From RH-AL1 sp050013235 (GTDB lineage: Bacteria; Pseudomonadota; Alphaproteobacteria; Rhizobiales; Beijerinckiaceae): 64,000 bases of DNA. The first letter of the stretch is position 1. Each line of letters opens with the position of its first letter. Below the pieces are notes generated by a model. The model worked only from the letters and a program-made list of their open reading frames with translations, ran no database searches and was not told the origin of the DNA. Positions 60,904 through 64,000 of this stretch are shown in pieces. A program made the position numbers and the translations under genes. The stretch is taken from positions 1-64,000 of the forward strand of contig JBEKFQ010000005.1 of assembly GCA_050013235.1 (NCBI GenBank), read 5' to 3'.

Positions 60904-62277
60904 ATGCAAGTGACCGAAACCCATTCCGAGGGGCTCAAGCGCGAGTTCAAGGTCGTTCTCCCCGCGCAGGATCTCGCGAGCCGCGTGGAAGGGCAATTAG
61001 CCGAAATGCGCTCCAAGGCGAAGATCAACGGCTTCCGCCCCGGCAAAGTCCCCGTCGCGCATCTGAAGCGCCTTTATGGGCGCTCGATCGTCGCCGAGGT
61101 GGTGCAAGAAGCGATCAGCGAAGCCAACCGCAAGATCATCGAGGACAACAAGCTCCGCTTGGCGGGCGAACCCAAGCTGGAACTCGAAGGCGGCCCCGAT
61201 TCGCTGGAAAAAGCCTTCGAATCCAAGGGCGACATCGAGTTTAAGATCGCGCTGGAGATTCTCCCCAAGGTCGAGCTCGGCACGCTGGACGACATCGTCG
61301 TCGAAAAGCTCGTGGCCGACGTGGCCGAGGAAGAAGTCGAGCGCATCGTCTCTCTTCTCGGCGAACAGAACCGCACCTACGAGCCCAAGGCCGAGGGCGC
61401 GGCCGCCGAAAAGGGCGACAAGGTCACCATCGATTTCGTCGGCAAGATGGGCGACGAAGCTTTCGAGGGAGGCACGGGCAGCGGTGTCGATCTGATCCTG
61501 GGCTCGAACTCCTTCATTCCCGGCTTCGAGGATCAGTTGATCGGGCTCACGGTTGGCGAGCACAAGACCGTCTCGGTCGAATTCCCCGCCGATTACGGCG
61601 CCAAGGAACTGGCGGGCAAGCCCGCCAATTTCGGGGTCGAAATCAAGGCGATCGCGGCGCCCGGCCCGCTTCAACTCGACGACGAATTCGCCAAGGGTTT
61701 CGGGTTCGAGGATCTCGCGACAATGCGTTCCTCCGTGCGCGCGAACATCGAAAACGATTACAGCCAAGCCTCGCGGGCCAAATGGAAGCGCTCCTTGCTG
61801 GATTCGCTCGACAAGAAATATTCCTTCGAACTGCCCCAGGGCTTGGTCGAACAGGAATTTCAAGCGATCTGGAACCAGGTTCAGACCGAGCAGAAGCGCA
61901 CCGGCAAGACCTTCGAGGATGAGAACACCACCGAGGAAGCCGCATTGGCCGAATACCGCGGCATCGCGGAACGCCGGGTGCGTCTCGGCCTTGTCCTGGC
62001 CGAGATCGGCGAAGCGGCCGGCGTCAAGGTGACCGAGGAAGAAATGAATCGCGCCTTGATGGAGCGGGCGCGCCAATATCCCGGTCAAGAACAAAAAGTG
62101 TGGGAATTCTTCCGCTCGAATCCGCAGGCGCTCGCCCAGATCCAGGCGCCGCTGTTCGAGGACAAGGTAATCGACCACGTCGTCTCCCAAGCGAAGGTCA
62201 CCGAACGGAAGGTTTCCAAGGAGGAACTGACCGCCGAGGACGAGGACGACGCGGCCGGCTCGAAGAATGCGGCGTAA
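60904..62277 (+). CDS. tig: trigger factor
   Basis: Ribosome-bound chaperone with peptidyl-prolyl isomerase activity. 457 residues: the ribosome-binding N-domain with GFRPGKVPVAHLKRLYG, an FKBP-like domain (about 160-245) with GDKVTIDFVGKMGDEAFEGG, and the C-terminal chaperone arms, ending in an acidic tail. Usual place before clpP and, in most relatives, clpX and lon. Confidence 0.97.
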   Translation: MQVTETHSEGLKREFKVVLPAQDLASRVEGQLAEMRSKAKINGFRPGKVPVAHLKRLYGRSIVAEVVQEAISEANRKIIEDNKLRLAGEPKLELEGGPDSLEKAFESKGDIEFKIALEILPKVELGTLDDIVVEKLVADVAEEEVERIVSLLGEQNRTYEPKAEGAAAEKGDKVTIDFVGKMGDEAFEGGTGSGVDLILGSNSFIPGFEDQLIGLTVGEHKTVSVEFPADYGAKELAGKPANFGVEIKAIAAPGPLQLDDEFAKGFGFEDLATMRSSVRANIENDYSQASRAKWKRSLLDSLDKKYSFELPQGLVEQEFQAIWNQVQTEQKRTGKTFEDENTTEEAALAEYRGIAERRVRLGLVLAEIGEAAGVKVTEEEMNRALMERARQYPGQEQKVWEFFRSNPQALAQIQAPLFEDKVIDHVVSQAKVTERKVSKEELTAEDEDDAAGSKNAA

Positions 62278-62647
62278 CCGCCTGGGTTATATGCTATTTT
62301 CATAGCTGGAGAAGACGGAAAGCCACCGCGCTTTCCGTCTCCCGCTCGAGGGAGGAGATGGCCCTTGCTTCTGCAAGGATTCCATCGCGACACCTTCTCT
62401 CGCCAACGGGGGAAGGAGACTGCCGCTCCATATTTCCTTTGTTTTCCAACCGCTTCGCGTAAAATTCGAGACTTTCCCGGCAAGGGCTTTGCGGAATCGC
62501 TGGAAATGCCTATCTTTAGGAAAGGCGGACGGACGCCCCTAGGTTTCATGACATTTGCTTAGGCTTAATCAACGAAGCCGCCTTGATTTGGCGCTCAAAA
62601 GGCCAAATCAATACAGCTTGGCGTCAACAGACAGAAAGACCATTCCC
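62278..62647. other. tig-clpP gap
   Basis: 370 bases. It holds the tig hairpin (62313-62340), a repeat-like stretch of CTCCC/GGGAG type near 62340-62420, and the clpP leader. The open frame upstream of clpP has no family-like text. Confidence 0.5.
62313..62340 (+). terminator. hairpin after tig
   Basis: Perfect ten-base arms AGACGGAAAG and CTTTCCGTCT around CCACCGCG, 35 bases after the tig stop. No T run follows, so Rho-independent termination is doubtful. Confidence 0.45.
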
Positions 62648-63289
62648 ATGCGCGATCGCAGTCCAGTCGAAATTTACGACAACTATCTGATCCCGCAGGT
62701 GATCGAGAATACCGCGCGCGGCGAACGCGGATTCGATATTTACTCCCGCCTGCTGCGCGAGCGCATCATCTTCCTCACCGGCCCGGTCGAAGACAATATG
62801 GCCTCGGTGATCATCGCCCAATTGCTCTTTCTGGAGGCCGAGAACCCGAAGAAAGAGATTTCCATGTATATCAACTCGCCGGGCGGGGTGGTGACGGCGG
62901 GATTGGCGATTTACGACACGATGCAATTCATCCGCCCGAAGGTCTCGACGCTCTGCACCGGCCAAGCGGCCTCGATGGGTTCGCTTCTGCTCTGCGCCGG
63001 CGAAGCGGAGATGCGCTATGCCCTGCCCAACGCCCGGATCATGGTCCACCAGCCCTCCGGCGGCTTCCAAGGCCAGGCCTCGGACATCCTGCGCCACGCC
63101 GAAGACATTATGAAGGTCAAGCGCCGGTTGAACGACATCTATGTCAAACACACCGGCCGCGATTACGACACGATCGAGCGGACGCTCGACCGCGATCATT
63201 TCATGTCCTCGGACGAAGCCAAGGACTTCGGCCTTGTCGATCAGGTGATCGAGAAGCGGCCGGAAGAAAAGACCGAACAAAAGAGCTGA
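62648..63289 (+). CDS. clpP: ATP-dependent Clp protease proteolytic subunit
   Basis: Serine peptidase of the ClpAP/ClpXP machines. 213 residues with the triad S109 (GQAASMGSLLL), H134 (IMVHQPSGG) and D183 (RTLDRDHFM), at the usual spacing of 25 and 49. ATG at MRDRSPVEIYDNYL, the typical start; the in-frame extension before it is leader. clpX would be expected next, but lies beyond the window if present. Confidence 0.98.
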   Translation: MRDRSPVEIYDNYLIPQVIENTARGERGFDIYSRLLRERIIFLTGPVEDNMASVIIAQLLFLEAENPKKEISMYINSPGGVVTAGLAIYDTMQFIRPKVSTLCTGQAASMGSLLLCAGEAEMRYALPNARIMVHQPSGGFQGQASDILRHAEDIMKVKRRLNDIYVKHTGRDYDTIERTLDRDHFMSSDEAKDFGLVDQVIEKRPEEKTEQKS

Positions 63290-64000
63290 GGTGGATGGAG
63301 CTTCGCGCAACGCGGTATATTTGTGAAGGCAATCGCCGCAACGCTCTGGAGTGGCGGATGAATTTTGGCCAGCGTCGATGAGATGCAAGGCCTCGTTCGT
63401 CAACCCCCTCTATGGAACATGTCCTACGAAAGTTGTAAGCTTTTGTGGTCGGGGACTGCCCTAACTTCTTATAAAGAATGCGATTTCTTATCGTTTGGGT
63501 GATTTCCGCCAAACGATAAGAGCTCTACAATTAAAAGATAGTTTGAGAAGCGAGGGACGGCCCGAACCGTCATATGAAAACGGGCCCCGCTCTCTCGGAG
63601 AAACCCCGGTCCCCGCAAGGGCCGTGTTCAACCGGTTTCTTCAAGGCGCTTCTTAACCTTTTCTGCGGCAAACTCTATCTGCCGAAGCGTGGTTGGGTAT
63701 GATGGGACATCTGGGCTGAGGCGAGAGCTACCTCCAGCATTGCGTGTGTCCGGCGGGCGCTTTAAGATTAAGTTAAGTGATTTGCCGCGAGAGTGGCATA
63801 ATATAGCCTAAAACTGTTGCATCGATGTGACGCATAGCCGCCACGATGGTCACAGGCTGTTATAAGATTCCAATCCGCTTCAACCTATGGATCGGATCGG
63901 CGAAGATAGCTCCACGGCAAACTTCCAAAAGTTTGCTTCCTCGTAGAGGATGGAGCAGCATTGTTCTTGCTTGAAAAAGCAAAAGCGACCTTGGCTTAGC
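63290..64000. other. gene-free right end
   Basis: 711 bases without a convincing gene on either strand. The first part holds repeat copy C (63415-63525). From 63700 the sequence becomes more AT-rich and promoter-like, as expected before clpX. I see no feature I can name there. Confidence 0.5.
63415..63525. repeat. dispersed intergenic repeat family I, copy C
   Basis: AACATGTCC, GAAAGTTGTAAGCTTTTG, GGGGACTGCCCTAACTTC, then a strong second hairpin CTTATCGTTTGG (63487-63498) with CCAAACGATAAG (63509-63520), ending AGCTCTA. It follows the same order as copy B, with a diverged first hairpin. Confidence 0.75.

Noticed and set aside
63201..63512. Minus-strand frame of 103 residues after clpP
   Set aside because: It covers repeat copy C and the antisense of clpP, with no family text.

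Overview
The window is 64 kb of GC-rich alphaproteobacterial chromosome. Gene content and order point to the Rhizobiales (Hyphomicrobiales), most likely a Beijerinckiaceae-type methylotroph or relative. Supporting signs are the merR-ihfA-fabH-plsX-DUF177-CBP3 block, the clpA-clpS-phasin block, the LdtR/L,D-transpeptidase pair, DUF1489, DUF6163 and TIGR02301 proteins, and RibB carrying a dead GTP-cyclohydrolase-II domain. The genus is inferred, not shown. I see no rRNA, CRISPR array, prophage or intact insertion sequence. There are two tRNA genes, Pro(GGG) and Leu(UAG).

Layout. 0-1.2 kb: a C-terminally broken acyl-CoA ligase at the left edge. 2-9.3 kb: histone-deacetylase-like hydrolase, H+-pyrophosphatase with a structured leader, thiL, hemB, glutathionyl-hydroquinone reductase, DUF6163. 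9.7-12.1 kb: ldtR and a YkuD L,D-transpeptidase. 12.4-17.2 kb: glyA, nrdR, ribD-ribE-ribH-nusB. 17.2-20.4 kb: unknown exported protein, isochorismatase-fold protein lacking the usual cysteine, RDD protein, bpt. 20.6-26.2 kb: tRNA-Pro, merR-ihfA-fabH-plsX-DUF177-CBP3, bamE. 26.3-29.5 kb: ribBX, aroC, fabI.

29.7-34.8 kb is the most accessory-looking part: an ECF sigma/anti-sigma pair, an ApbE-like protein, an EF-hand-like protein, a monoheme cytochrome fused to an outer-membrane barrel (Cyc2-like), and a divergent Tat-exported HiPIP (Iro-like cysteine spacing). The shared promoter region carries a TTGA-N6-TCAA site and a separate inverted repeat. This is the best candidate for an undescribed system, possibly electron transfer across the outer membrane.

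34.9-41.2 kb: DnaJ-type protein, lipoprotein, pdxH, Nudix, TIGR02301, dihydroorotase, ygfZ, tag. 41.3-47.8 kb: clpA, clpS, phasin (with a promoter and a possible PhaR site), D,D-carboxypeptidase with SPOR domain, membrane DnaJ protein. 47.9-53.4 kb: a minus-strand run of DUF1489, GST, MFS transporter, degenerate ANL protein and orphan solute-binding protein. 53.8-60.5 kb: IalB-like protein, hspQ, nnr, opgC with an overlapping SGNH hydrolase, and a multicopper-oxidase-fold protein that has lost most copper ligands. 60.7-63.3 kb: tRNA-Leu, tig, clpP. The last 0.7 kb has no gene.

Two or three families of palindromic intergenic repeats recur through the window. Starts were chosen by family alignment from memory and visible ribosome-binding sites. 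No search was run.
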